A stretch of DNA of 9,613 bases from W0P28-013 sp963638355 (GCA_963638355.1 CAVHRT010000068.1:1-9613); one strand, 5' to 3'. Numbered from the stretch's first letter, positions 1-7,600 are shown. The notes: a model not told the origin generated them from the sequence alone. Translations and numbers: made by a program.

Positions 1-4
1 TGAC

Positions 5-136
5 AATACTTTCGCCAAAACTTTCGTCAAAACTTTTCACCCACAAACAATGAAAACCCGCTAGGGTAGGGCGTTTCACACAAAAATAGATTGTTTTTTT
101 TGCACTTGTTTATGTGAGAAAAAATGCGTATTTTTG
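5..136 (+). repeat. Promoter-bearing direct repeat, copy A
   Basis: This stretch reappears almost unchanged at 3315-3433. The two copies share the GC-rich block CTAGGGTAGGGCGTTTCACA, a T-run and the whole promoter. Copy A has two 12-bp units ACTTTCGYCAAA in tandem (8-19 and 20-31) where the other copy has one. It also has eight T's instead of seven near 94-101, plus a few substitutions. Similarity stops at the end of the -7 element, so the copied unit is essentially an upstream region plus promoter, with different genes attached. It may begin before the window edge. Confidence 0.9.
106..136 (+). promoter_or_regulatory. Bacteroidota-type promoter of the FGE-like gene
   Basis: TATTTTTG at 129-136 matches the Bacteroidota -7 consensus TAnnTTTG exactly. 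A TTG at 106-108 lies 20 bp upstream, in the range expected for the -33 element. Transcription should then begin near 141-145. This decides the start of the next gene, because the ATG at 124 would lie upstream of the transcript and the ATG at 163 becomes the first usable one. The predicted leader is only about 20 nt and has no clear Shine-Dalgarno sequence, which is common in this phylum. Confidence 0.7.
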
Positions 137-162
137 TCAGTTTGTTAAAAATAGCGTTATAC

Positions 163-1620
163 ATGGAATATTCAATCAAATCTGAATGTGTAGAATCAAT
201 ACTAAACTTTACTGTCAACGGCGTCTCTCTTAAAATGATACGAATTGAAGGCGGTACATTCACAATGGGCGCGCACGCCAACCAAGAAGAATACGCGTGG
301 GATGATGAAAAACCTGCGCATTCAGTTACACTAAGTAGTTACTACATCGCTGAAACACAGGTTACGCAGGCATTATGGCAAGCTGTTATGGGTTATAATT
401 CAAGTTACATCAAAGGTAATAGTAACAACAACCCTAAAGAATATGTCAGTTATGACTACTGCCAATGTTTTATCGGTGAGTTGAATGATCTTACGGGCAA
501 AAAATTTCGCCTGCCAACAGAAGCGGAGTGGGAATTTGCGGCACGTGGTGGTAACAAGAGCAAAGACTATATCTACGCAGGTAGTAATAATCTCGATGAG
601 GTGGCATGGTGCGATTATCGTACTCATCCTGTCAAAACAAAAGCACCAAATGAGTTAGGTCTATACGACATGACTGGCAAAGTAAAGGAATGGTGCAATG
701 ATTACTGGTCAGATAATTACCCAAGCGATGCGCAAACTAATCCGCAAGGTCCTACCAGTGGATCTGACCGCGTGGTTCGCGGTGGTGGTTGTTGCGCTGA
801 TGCTAGGTACTGCCGTTCTTCGCGCCGTTCCAAATACCCTCCCAACTGCGGAGTTATAGGTTTGGGTTTTCGTTTGTCATTCTCCGAAAATCAAATTCAG
901 GAAGGACAACTTTTTACAGTTAATGGCATCTCATTCAAGATGATAAAAGTTGAAGGAGGTACATTTACAATGGGTGCGCATGCCAACCAAGAAGACGGTG
1001 CATTTGATAATGAGAAACCTGCTCATTCTGTAACGCTAAGTAGTTATTATATCGCCGAAACAGAGATAACGCAAGCATTATGGCAAGCCATTATGGGTAA
1101 TAATCCAAGTGGTTTCGCAAATAAAGATAATAGTAACAAACCTGTAGGGTATGTCAGCTATGACGACTGTATAAAGTTTATTCGTAAACTGAATACACTT
1201 ACAGACCAACAATTTCGCTTGCCAACAGAAGCAGAGTGGGAGTTTGCTGCACGAGGTGGTGTTAAAAGCAAAGGCTATATTTACGCTGGTAGCAACAATC
1301 TTGGTGATGTCGCGCATTATGGTATATATTGGAACAGGTTCACTTACCAAGTCAAGGTCAAGACAAAAGAACCTAATGAGTTAGGGTTATATGATATGTC
1401 TGGCAATGTATGGGAATGGTGTAATGATTACTGGTCAGATAATTACCCAAGTGATGTGCAGACCAATCCTCAAGGTCCTATCAGTGGGTTTGACCGCGTG
1501 TGCCGCGGCGGCTGTTGTTGTGATGATGCTAGGTACTGCCGTTCCTCGTGCCGTTGCGGCCACGATCCCTACTGCGGTAACAGCAACTTGGGCTTTCGTT
1601 TGGCATTAGATGATAAATAA
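163..1620 (+). CDS. Tandem formylglycine-generating-enzyme-like (SUMF1/FGE) protein
   Basis: The protein has 485 residues from the ATG at 163. The ATG at 124 is open in frame but lies upstream of the predicted transcription start. Two FGE-sulfatase domains follow each other, at about residues 15-240 and 251-482. Each has the family marks GGTFTMGA, the FRLPTEAEWEFAARGG block, an ELGLYDM.G block and a final GFRL. The second keeps the usual GNVWEW; the first has GKVKEW. The DNA of the two halves is very similar outside the C-terminal ends, so this is an internal duplication of about 705-726 bp. In my eye alignment to true FGE, only the second of the two catalytic cysteines (YC before RSS) has a counterpart. 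The other position is Ala or Asp, so sulfatase-activating chemistry is doubtful. The fold is that of C-type-lectin-like ligand-binding proteins used by DGRs. No signal peptide or membrane segment is visible, suggesting a cytoplasmic protein. Function is unproven. Confidence 0.88.
   Translation: MEYSIKSECVESILNFTVNGVSLKMIRIEGGTFTMGAHANQEEYAWDDEKPAHSVTLSSYYIAETQVTQALWQAVMGYNSSYIKGNSNNNPKEYVSYDYCQCFIGELNDLTGKKFRLPTEAEWEFAARGGNKSKDYIYAGSNNLDEVAWCDYRTHPVKTKAPNELGLYDMTGKVKEWCNDYWSDNYPSDAQTNPQGPTSGSDRVVRGGGCCADARYCRSSRRSKYPPNCGVIGLGFRLSFSENQIQEGQLFTVNGISFKMIKVEGGTFTMGAHANQEDGAFDNEKPAHSVTLSSYYIAETEITQALWQAIMGNNPSGFANKDNSNKPVGYVSYDDCIKFIRKLNTLTDQQFRLPTEAEWEFAARGGVKSKGYIYAGSNNLGDVAHYGIYWNRFTYQVKVKTKEPNELGLYDMSGNVWEWCNDYWSDNYPSDVQTNPQGPISGFDRVCRGGCCCDDARYCRSSCRCGHDPYCGNSNLGFRLALDDK
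769..876 (+). other. Candidate variable region VR1, end of first FGE-like domain
   Basis: This is the stretch from DRVVRGG to GLGFRL. Compared with the matching stretch in the second domain, the framework codons (DRV, RGG, DARYCRSS, GFRL) are kept while about a dozen others change the amino acid. The changed codons cluster where DGR target proteins vary. Several end in A (AAA, ATA), so this copy looks less like a fresh A-mutagenised product than the second one. Confidence 0.45.
1495..1605 (+). other. Candidate variable region VR2, end of second FGE-like domain
   Basis: Nearly all putatively variable codons end in C or T: TGC, TAC, TCC, GGC, CAC, GAT, AAC, AGC. This is the expected pattern if a template rich in AAC/AAT codons were copied with mutation only at A. 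Eight cysteines fall within about 27 residues, from VCRGG to PYCG. The region sits at the very 3' end of the gene, is followed by the constant stretch TTGGGCTTTCGTTTGGCA, and then by a hairpin 22 bp further on. That layout resembles a DGR variable region with its initiation site and stem-loop. No template repeat or reverse transcriptase is present here. Confidence 0.5.
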
Positions 1621-1700
1621 GGCAAAGCAAGCGCGCGGGATTTGCAATCTCGCGCTTGCTATTTATTTTTTCCGATAAGTGAGGACAAAAGTCTATAAAT
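1585..1700 (+). repeat. FGE cassette 3' end, copy 1
   Basis: The last codons of the FGE-like gene, its terminator and about 29 bp beyond (CCGATAAGTGAGGACAAAAG and following) recur at 3208-3313. The copies differ by small indels around the stop codon and hairpin base. Similarity ends at 1700, where the sequence changes to the leader of the ATPase gene. Confidence 0.88.
1627..1673 (+). terminator. Hairpin terminator after the FGE-like gene (T1)
   Basis: A 10-bp stem GCGCGGGATT/AATCTCGCGC (1633-1642 with 1646-1655, one G-T pair) closes on the 3-nt loop TGC. It is extended by GCAA/TTGC across a 2-nt GC bulge, then followed by a T-rich stretch at 1660-1671. It begins 7 bp after the stop codon. 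A factor-independent terminator is the natural reading. It could also be a DGR-type hairpin next to the variable region. Confidence 0.8.
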
Positions 1701-1731
1701 GAAATTAGTCGCATTTAGAAGTTGAATCCAC

Positions 1732-1816
1732 ATTCGTCAGAAAAAGTGTATAGTTATAGCAATTATTCGTCAGAAAAAGTGTATCTTTGCGGCAGATATT
1801 CGTCAGAAAAAGTGTA
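1732..1816 (+). repeat. Three 19-bp direct repeats at 33-bp period
   Basis: ATTCGTCAGAAAAAGTGTA occurs without a mismatch at 1732-1750, 1765-1783 and 1798-1816. The two 14-bp spacers are unrelated in sequence. A 33-bp period is close to three helical turns, so bound protein copies would lie on nearly the same DNA face. The last copy ends 4 bp before the ATPase start codon, and the middle one overlaps the -7 element. This looks like an operator or iteron array controlling the following gene. Confidence 0.93.
1782..1789 (+). promoter_or_regulatory. Putative -7 element of the ATPase gene
   Basis: TATCTTTG matches TAnnTTTG exactly and starts on the last two bases of the second 19-bp repeat. I see no convincing TTG -33 element at the right distance. 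The transcript would start near 1795, leaving about 25 nt of leader that is mostly the third repeat. A protein binding the repeats could therefore block transcription, translation or both. Confidence 0.6.
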
Positions 1817-1820
1817 GAGT

Positions 1821-3137
1821 ATGAAACGGAAAATTTATACGCAATTGTTGGAATGGAAGAATTCACCCTGCCGTAAGCCTCTGATTCTTAATGGTGCAAG
1901 GCAGGTGGGCAAAACCTATATATTGCGTCAATTCGGTGAGAAGGAATATAAGAAATTGGCATTTCTTAGTTTGGATCGTAACAAAAAGGCTACCGAGGTT
2001 TTTGAAACTGGAGGCACTACGGCCGATATGTTGATGGCATTGTCGGCAATCAGTGGGGTAGATATTACGCCTCACGATACGCTGGTGGTGCTAGATGAGA
2101 TACAGGATTGCCCCAAAGCCATCGAGGCATTGAAATTTTTCTGCGAAGATGCTCCCGATGTGCATATTGTGGTGGCAGGTTCGTTGTTGGGATTGTCGCT
2201 GCATGGCGGTGTGTCCTATCCCGTTGGAAAGGTGGACGAGTTGCGACTTTATCCGATGACATTTTTGGAGTTTTTGGAGGCGATGGGAAAAGAACAGTTG
2301 CTAAAAGTGCTGGAAACGGCTAATTGGCAGGTGATGAAAATGTTGTCGCAAGAACTTGTCTCGTTGCTTCGACAGTATTATTATGTGGGTGGAATGCCTG
2401 CCGCCGTTTTTGCTTATTCGCAGCACGAAGGACTGCAAGCCGTTAGGCGCATACAAGAGCAGATAATTAGAGATTATCGCCGCGATTTTTCCAAACATGC
2501 CCCCACCAAAGAAGTTCCGCGCATCAATATGGTATGGGACAGCATACCGGCGCAGTTGGCCAAGGAAAACAAAAAGTTTATTTATGGCGCGCTGAAAAAA
2601 AGTGCTCGTGCTGCCGATTTCGAGATGGCTATTCAATGGCTGATAGATGCAGGATTGGCTTATAAAGTGGCAAGAGTCAACAAAGTAGAATTGCCATTGA
2701 AGTTTTATGAAGACCAAAATGCCTTCAAACTGTTTATGCTTGATGTGGGCCTTATGGGAGCCATGGTGGGTGTTTCGGCGGAATCGGTGTTGGTGGGCGA
2801 TGGCGTTTTTTCTGAGTACAAGGGCGCATTTACCGAACTGTATGTCTTTACTCAGCTGAACGCTCAAGAACTGCCTCTGTTTTATCATTCGGTCGACAAT
2901 TCAACCATCGAGATAGATTTTTTTACACAATGCAACGACAAGATAGTTCCTATAGAGGTAAAAGCCGAGAATAATGTCAAGGCAAAGTCGCTGCGCACGT
3001 TCATTAGCAATAATCCCTCGTTGCACGCTGTACGCTTTTCGATGCTCCCATACGAGAGGCAAGACTGGATGACAAACATCCCATTGTATGCTTGCAACGC
3101 AATCTGTGCAGAAGTGGTACAGTGTGAGAAACTTTGA
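1821..3137 (+). CDS. AAA ATPase with DUF4143 C-terminal domain
   Basis: This 438-residue protein has the normal length for the AAA_14/DUF4143 family. Walker A is GARQVGKT (residues 25-32), Walker B is LVVLDE (88-93), and a sensor-like VVAGS lies at 117-121. The family block LYPMTFLEFL follows at 143-152. The C-terminal part carries residues typical of a PD-(D/E)XK nuclease-like fold: E332/E339 in EYKGAFTE, D366 in EIDF, and E379/K381 in PIEVK. The family is widespread and expanded in Bacteroidota and archaea, but its role is not settled; DNA binding or cleavage coupled to ATP is inferred from the fold. No membrane segment or signal peptide is visible. The start is fixed by the repeat array and -7 element upstream. 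The gene sits between a complete FGE-like cassette and the remnant of another, so it looks inserted there as a module with its own control region. Confidence 0.93.
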   Translation: MKRKIYTQLLEWKNSPCRKPLILNGARQVGKTYILRQFGEKEYKKLAFLSLDRNKKATEVFETGGTTADMLMALSAISGVDITPHDTLVVLDEIQDCPKAIEALKFFCEDAPDVHIVVAGSLLGLSLHGGVSYPVGKVDELRLYPMTFLEFLEAMGKEQLLKVLETANWQVMKMLSQELVSLLRQYYYVGGMPAAVFAYSQHEGLQAVRRIQEQIIRDYRRDFSKHAPTKEVPRINMVWDSIPAQLAKENKKFIYGALKKSARAADFEMAIQWLIDAGLAYKVARVNKVELPLKFYEDQNAFKLFMLDVGLMGAMVGVSAESVLVGDGVFSEYKGAFTELYVFTQLNAQELPLFYHSVDNSTIEIDFFTQCNDKIVPIEVKAENNVKAKSLRTFISNNPSLHAVRFSMLPYERQDWMTNIPLYACNAICAEVVQCEKL

Positions 3138-3156
3138 TTACCTCAAGGAACGACTT

Positions 3157-3240
3157 ATGTTGCTACTGTTCGGCAGCGGAGGAGAATTAGGTAAGCTGCA
3201 GGGTATTAACTTGGGCTGTCGTTTGGCATTAGACGAATAA
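3157..3240 (+). pseudogene. 3' remnant of a second FGE-like gene
   Basis: The last eleven codons before the TAA at 3238-3240 read NLGCRLALDE-stop, against NLGFRLALDDK-stop in the intact gene. The DNA from 3208 matches 1585 onward. Upstream of 3208 the frame stays open (LLLFGSGGELGKLQGI), but similarity to the intact variable region is only suggestive. The rest of the gene is gone, with the ATPase gene in its place. An ATG at 3157 would give a 27-residue peptide; I see no sign that it is made. Confidence 0.75.
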
Positions 3241-3313
3241 CAAAGCGCGGGATTTGCAATCTCGCGCTTGTTGTCTATTTTTTTCCGATAAGTGAGGACA
3301 AAAGTCTATAAAT
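3208..3313 (+). repeat. FGE cassette 3' end, copy 2
   Basis: This copy repeats 1585-1700: FGE end codons, terminator hairpin, T-run and the sequence up to GTCTATAAAT. It is followed within a few bases by the second promoter repeat, which preserves a terminator-to-promoter junction between former neighbouring cassettes. Confidence 0.88.
3241..3284 (+). terminator. Hairpin terminator (T2)
   Basis: The stem GCGCGGGATT/AATCTCGCGC (3245-3254 with 3258-3267) has loop TGC and flanking CAA/TTG pairing with one bulged A. A T-run follows at 3278-3284. It would end transcripts from the ATPase gene before the R-M promoter. Confidence 0.8.
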
Positions 3314-3314
3314 A

Positions 3315-3433
3315 AATACTTTCGCCAAAACTTTTCAACCAAAAACAATGAAAAGCCGCTAGGGTAGGGCGTTTCACACAAAAATAGATTGTTTTTTTGC
3401 ACTTGTTTATGTGAGAAAAAATGCGTAATTTTG
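3315..3433 (+). repeat. Promoter-bearing direct repeat, copy A'
   Basis: This is the second copy of the repeat at 5-136. It has one 12-bp ACTTTCGCCAAA unit instead of two and seven T's instead of eight. It keeps the same -33/-7 spacing. Downstream of the -7 element it has no similarity to the FGE leader and leads into the R-M operon instead. Confidence 0.9.
3403..3433 (+). promoter_or_regulatory. Promoter of the R-M operon
   Basis: TAATTTTG at 3426-3433 matches TAnnTTTG, with TTG at 3403-3405 placed 20 bp upstream, exactly as in copy A. Transcription should start near 3438-3442, giving a leader of about 60 nt. Because the FGE-like gene uses the same promoter sequence, the two transcripts may be made under the same conditions. 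Confidence 0.7.
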
Positions 3434-3458
3434 CAATTGTAATGCGTTTTTTATTTGT

Positions 3459-3472
3459 TGGATTGCAATCCA
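3459..3472 (+). promoter_or_regulatory. 14-bp perfect palindrome in the R-M leader
   Basis: TGGATTGCAATCCA is its own reverse complement and lies between the predicted transcription start and the first R-M gene. It has the size and symmetry of a dimer binding site, but could also act as a small RNA hairpin. No regulator gene in the window can be tied to it. Confidence 0.45.
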
Positions 3473-3499
3473 CGCACTATCTAAAAGAGTAATATACGA

Positions 3500-4597
3500 A
3501 TGGGAAAAAAGTACGAAATACCACCAGAAGAGTGCGAAGATGAAGTTTTGCTGCGTGAACAATTGAGTATGAGTTATGTGACCGAGAATCCCGACATTCC
3601 CGAGAGTCAGTTTCCTGTGCCAATTCTCGAACAACTTTTGCAAGACCGCACTACTGGACGAAACATTATTTGGGCGACCAACGATTATGCCGAACTTGGT
3701 GATGGTTATGCTTTTGGCGATACTATCGAGGTTGAAAAAATTACTGGCATACACGAGGGCATAATTAAACCGCGTAGCGAAAAAGCTAAATCCGTGCAGT
3801 TGGCACGCAGTCGTGACAAAGCCGAAGTGTTTACGCCTTCGTGGGTGTGCAATAAGCAAAATAACCTAATAGACAATGAGTGGTTTGGTCGCTCCGATGT
3901 TTTTAATCACGAAAACGATGACCATACTTGGACTACCAATCGGAAAAAAATTGAATTCCCTGATACCGAAGGCAAAACTTGGCGCGACTATGTGAAGAAG
4001 GTGCTGTTGGAGATTACTTGTGGCGAAGCTCCTTATCTCACAAGCCGCTACGATACTGTTACAGGCGAGGTGATTGAGCCTTTTGACCGTATTGGACTGC
4101 TCGACCGTAAATTTCGTGTGATTTTTGAAAATTATGGACCAGATACCGACCCTGCAAAGTGGTATAAATGGATGAAGATTGCGCTACAATCTATCTATGG
4201 TTACGAGTGGCAGGGCGATAATTTGCTTCTGGCACGCGAAAATGTGCTCTCGTCGTATGTGCGGTTCTACATGATGCGTTTTGGTAAACGCGAATTTCCA
4301 TCGGAAGCCAAGTTGAAGGAGGTAATCGACATCATCACTTGGAATATATGGCAGATGGACGGCCTGAAGGGCGTGGTGCCTTGTTCGTGCCACGATGTGT
4401 TGCAGAAAGACCAACAGTTGGATATGTTTGGCGATGTCGTGCCACAAAAAATTTTGCCTTGTCCTGCTTGCAAAAGTGGTGAAAAACGCGACATGCACTT
4501 GCACACGGGCATTAAATGCCGCATAAAGGATTGGGATCTTGCTCACGATGGCAAAAACAAAAACGAACTCTATTTTTACGAACTCATAACACGATAA
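3500..4597 (+). CDS. Restriction-modification methylase-like subunit
   Basis: This 365-residue protein resembles proteins annotated as restriction endonuclease subunit M that are paired with large helicase-methylase genes. FTPSWVCNKQNNLID (111-125) corresponds to methylase motif X. LEITCGEAPYL (170-180) corresponds to the SAM-binding motif I, and YGYEWQGDNLLLARENVL (233-250) to the next motifs. I find no NPPY or equivalent catalytic motif, so it probably cannot methylate alone. Near the C-terminus C295, C297, C321 and C324 (CSC and CPAC) could bind zinc. No membrane or secretion signal is visible. It is the first gene of a tight operon, 3 bp ahead of the large R-M gene. A role as SAM-binding partner or regulatory half of that enzyme is inference from the motifs and coupling. 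Confidence 0.82.
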   Translation: MGKKYEIPPEECEDEVLLREQLSMSYVTENPDIPESQFPVPILEQLLQDRTTGRNIIWATNDYAELGDGYAFGDTIEVEKITGIHEGIIKPRSEKAKSVQLARSRDKAEVFTPSWVCNKQNNLIDNEWFGRSDVFNHENDDHTWTTNRKKIEFPDTEGKTWRDYVKKVLLEITCGEAPYLTSRYDTVTGEVIEPFDRIGLLDRKFRVIFENYGPDTDPAKWYKWMKIALQSIYGYEWQGDNLLLARENVLSSYVRFYMMRFGKREFPSEAKLKEVIDIITWNIWQMDGLKGVVPCSCHDVLQKDQQLDMFGDVVPQKILPCPACKSGEKRDMHLHTGIKCRIKDWDLAHDGKNKNELYFYELITR

Positions 4598-4600
4598 CTA

Positions 4601-7600
4601 ATGGTCTACGAGGCAACATTTAAGAATCGTTTAATCTACATTTTTAGCATTAACGACAAAGAACACGCAGGCGCACTGAAAATTGGCGAAGCAACAGCTC
4701 CTGATGATTTTTTCGCGCCAAACAGTGCCGAGCTGAATGCTGCCGCCAAAGAGCGCATCAATCAGTATACGCAAACAGCTGGCATTCACTACAATTTGTT
4801 GCATACTGAAATGACAGCATTTGCGAAAGATGGCACATTGCGCAGTTTCAATGATAAACGCGTTCATGACATCTTGCAGCGCTCGGGCATTGAGAAAAAA
4901 CGATTTCAACTTGACGGAGGTAAAGCCACCGAATGGTTTATTTGTGATTTGGAAACAGCCAAAAGAGCCATTCAGGCGGCAAAAGAGGAACGCAGTTATC
5001 TCAACGCCGATCAAATAACTCACGATCAAACGCCCATCAACTTTAGACCAGAACAGCGCGAAGCCATCGAAAAAACTATAAAAGTATTCGGTAAAAAAGA
5101 TAAAATGCTCTGGAATGCCAAAATGCGCATGGGCAAAACGCTTTCGACGCTCGAGGTCATTCGCCGAATGAATATTCATCGCACAATCATCATCACACAC
5201 CGACCTGTGGTGGACGATGGCTGGTTCGAGGATTATGGCAAGATATTCTACCAAGCCGATTCAAATTTCACTTACGCCTCGAAAGACAAAGGCGAGAGCG
5301 ATATTCACAAACTGCTGAACTCGGACAAAAATGTTATCTATTTTGCTTCTATCCAAGACCTGCGCGGGTCGCAACTTGTTGGCGGCAATTTCGATAAAAA
5401 TAAGGAGATCTTTAAGCAAGTTTGGGATCTTTTGGTGATTGACGAGGCACACGAAGGCACACAAACTGAACTCGGCCAAAAAGTGATTGACAGTCTGATT
5501 ACCGAAGGCAAAACTAAACAACTCGATCTCTCGGGAACGGCTTTCAACTTGCTCGATAAGTACGACGAAGAGTCCACGTTCACATGGGACTACATAATGG
5601 AGCAGCGCGCCAAACAGAAATGGGCAGAGGAACATCCTGGCGACCCAAATCCGTACGAAGATCTGCCGCGGCTCAGCATTTTCACATTCCGACTTGGTGA
5701 ACTCAGCGAACGCTATGCTGATGGCGACAAAGCATTCAACTTCCGCGAATTTTTCCGCGTGAACGATCAGGGAAAATTCGTACACGATGCCGATGTCGAA
5801 CGTTTCCTCGATGTTATTACATCGTCGAAAAGCAAAACGCAATATCCTTTCTGCACCGAAGCCTACCGCGAACTGTTTCATCACACACTGTGGATTGTGC
5901 CTGGCGTGAAAGAGGGCGCTGCACTCACCGAAAAACTGCGCGTGCATTCCATTTTGGGTGAACCAAACTACAAAATTGTGAATGTGGCTGGCAAAGAAGA
6001 TGAGGACGCCACCGATGATGCACTGAACGATGTCATTTCGGCCATTGGCGAGAAGCCCGAAGAGACCTACACCATTACCATCTCGTGCGGGAAACTGACT
6101 ACGGGCGTAACTGTTAAACCGTGGACTGCCGTGATGTATCTGGCAGGCGGTGTAAACACCTCAGCGCAGTCGTACATGCAAACCATCTTCCGCGTGCAGA
6201 GTCCTGCCGTGATTGGCGGTAAACTGAAACGCGAATGCTATGTTTTCGACTTTGCACCCGACCGCACTTTGAAAATAATTGCCGAAACTGCTAAAATAAG
6301 CGCAAAGGCAGGAAAAACCACACAAAACGACCGCGACATTCTGGGCGAATTCCTCAATTTCTGCCCAATTGTGGCAATGCAAGGCACCGAAATGAGACCT
6401 TACCGCGTCGATGCCATGCTGCAACAGCTGAAACGCGCCTATGTGGACCGCGTGGTGCGCAGCGGTTTCGAGGATGCGCACCTATACAACGACTCATTGC
6501 TGCAGCTCAGCGACATTCAACTAGAGCAATTTGCCAACCTGCGCGGCATAATAGGGCATACCAAAGCCAATAAGCAGGGACGTGAAATTACTATGAACAA
6601 CCAAGGCTTTACGGAAGAAGATATTGAACGAGAACAACGCGAAGCCAAACGCAACGAGAAAAAAGCAATTTCAGTTGAAGAGGCACTCCGACGACTCGAA
6701 GAACAACGGCGCAAACGCCAACGCGACGAAGCCGTATCCATCTTGCGAGGTGTGAGCATCCGTATGCCACTGCTCATCTTTGGTGCCGACTTGCAAAACG
6801 AAGAAGACGATCTCACACTCGACCAATTTGTTGCATTAGTCGACGACCAATCGTGGAAAGAATTTATGCCCAAAAATGTTACGAAAGACCTTTTTGCGCA
6901 ATTCCGCAGATACTACGACGAGGATGTCTTCTCTGCCGCTGCCAAACAGATACGCTCACTGGCGCGCGCTGCCGATAACTTTACCGTGGACGAACGCGTG
7001 CGACGCATTGCCGACATCTTCCAATGCTTCCGCAATCCCGACAAAGAGACCGTGCTTACTCCGTGGCGCGTGGTGAACATGCACCTGAGCGACACCTTGG
7101 GCGGCTACTGCTTCTACAACGACGACTTCAGCGACACGCTCGAAACACCACGCTTTGTGGACCGTGGCTTGGTTACCACCCGCCTGTTCGACCGCAGCGA
7201 TGTGCATATCTTGGAAATAAACTCCAAGACGGGACTCTATCCGCTCTATATGGCATATGGCATCTACCAGCACCGACTGAAAACCGCGCGGCAACTAAAG
7301 GCGCAAAACAATATTTTCAAAGAACTGACCATGGACGAGGAACGCGACATCTGGCGGCAAACCGTGCAGGAGAATATCTTTGTCATCTGCATGTCGCCTA
7401 TGGCGCGCGGTATCACGCAGCGCACGCTGCTCGGCTTTATGCCCGATAAAGCCAATACGCATGTCTACGACGACCTTGTGAACCAACTGCGTAACCGCCG
7501 CAGCGAATTTATTTCGCGGTTAACTAACGGACAAATATTCAAACAAATAAAAAACAATATGAAATTCGACGCAATCGTTGGTAATCCACCATATCAATTA

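Noticed and set aside
163..1620. Bona fide sulfatase-activating formylglycine-generating enzyme
   Set aside because: One of the two catalytic cysteine positions is Ala or Asp in both domains by eye alignment, the domain is duplicated, and no sulfatase gene is nearby.
1732..1816. The three 19-bp repeats as a small CRISPR array
   Set aside because: The 14-bp spacers are too short, there are no adjacent cas genes, and the last repeat abuts a start codon. A regulatory array fits better.
2301..2888. 195-codon reading frame on the minus strand within the ATPase gene
   Set aside because: It lies wholly opposite a well-supported gene with clear Walker and DUF4143 motifs; its translation shows no recognisable domain.
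5261..5947. 228-codon reading frame on the minus strand within the helicase part
   Set aside because: It lies opposite conserved helicase motifs. Its composition follows from the coding strand and no domain is visible.
7024..7449. 141-codon + strand frame inside the methylase part
   Set aside because: It is a shifted frame of the GC-rich section of the large R-M gene, rich in R, H and A as expected for such a shadow.
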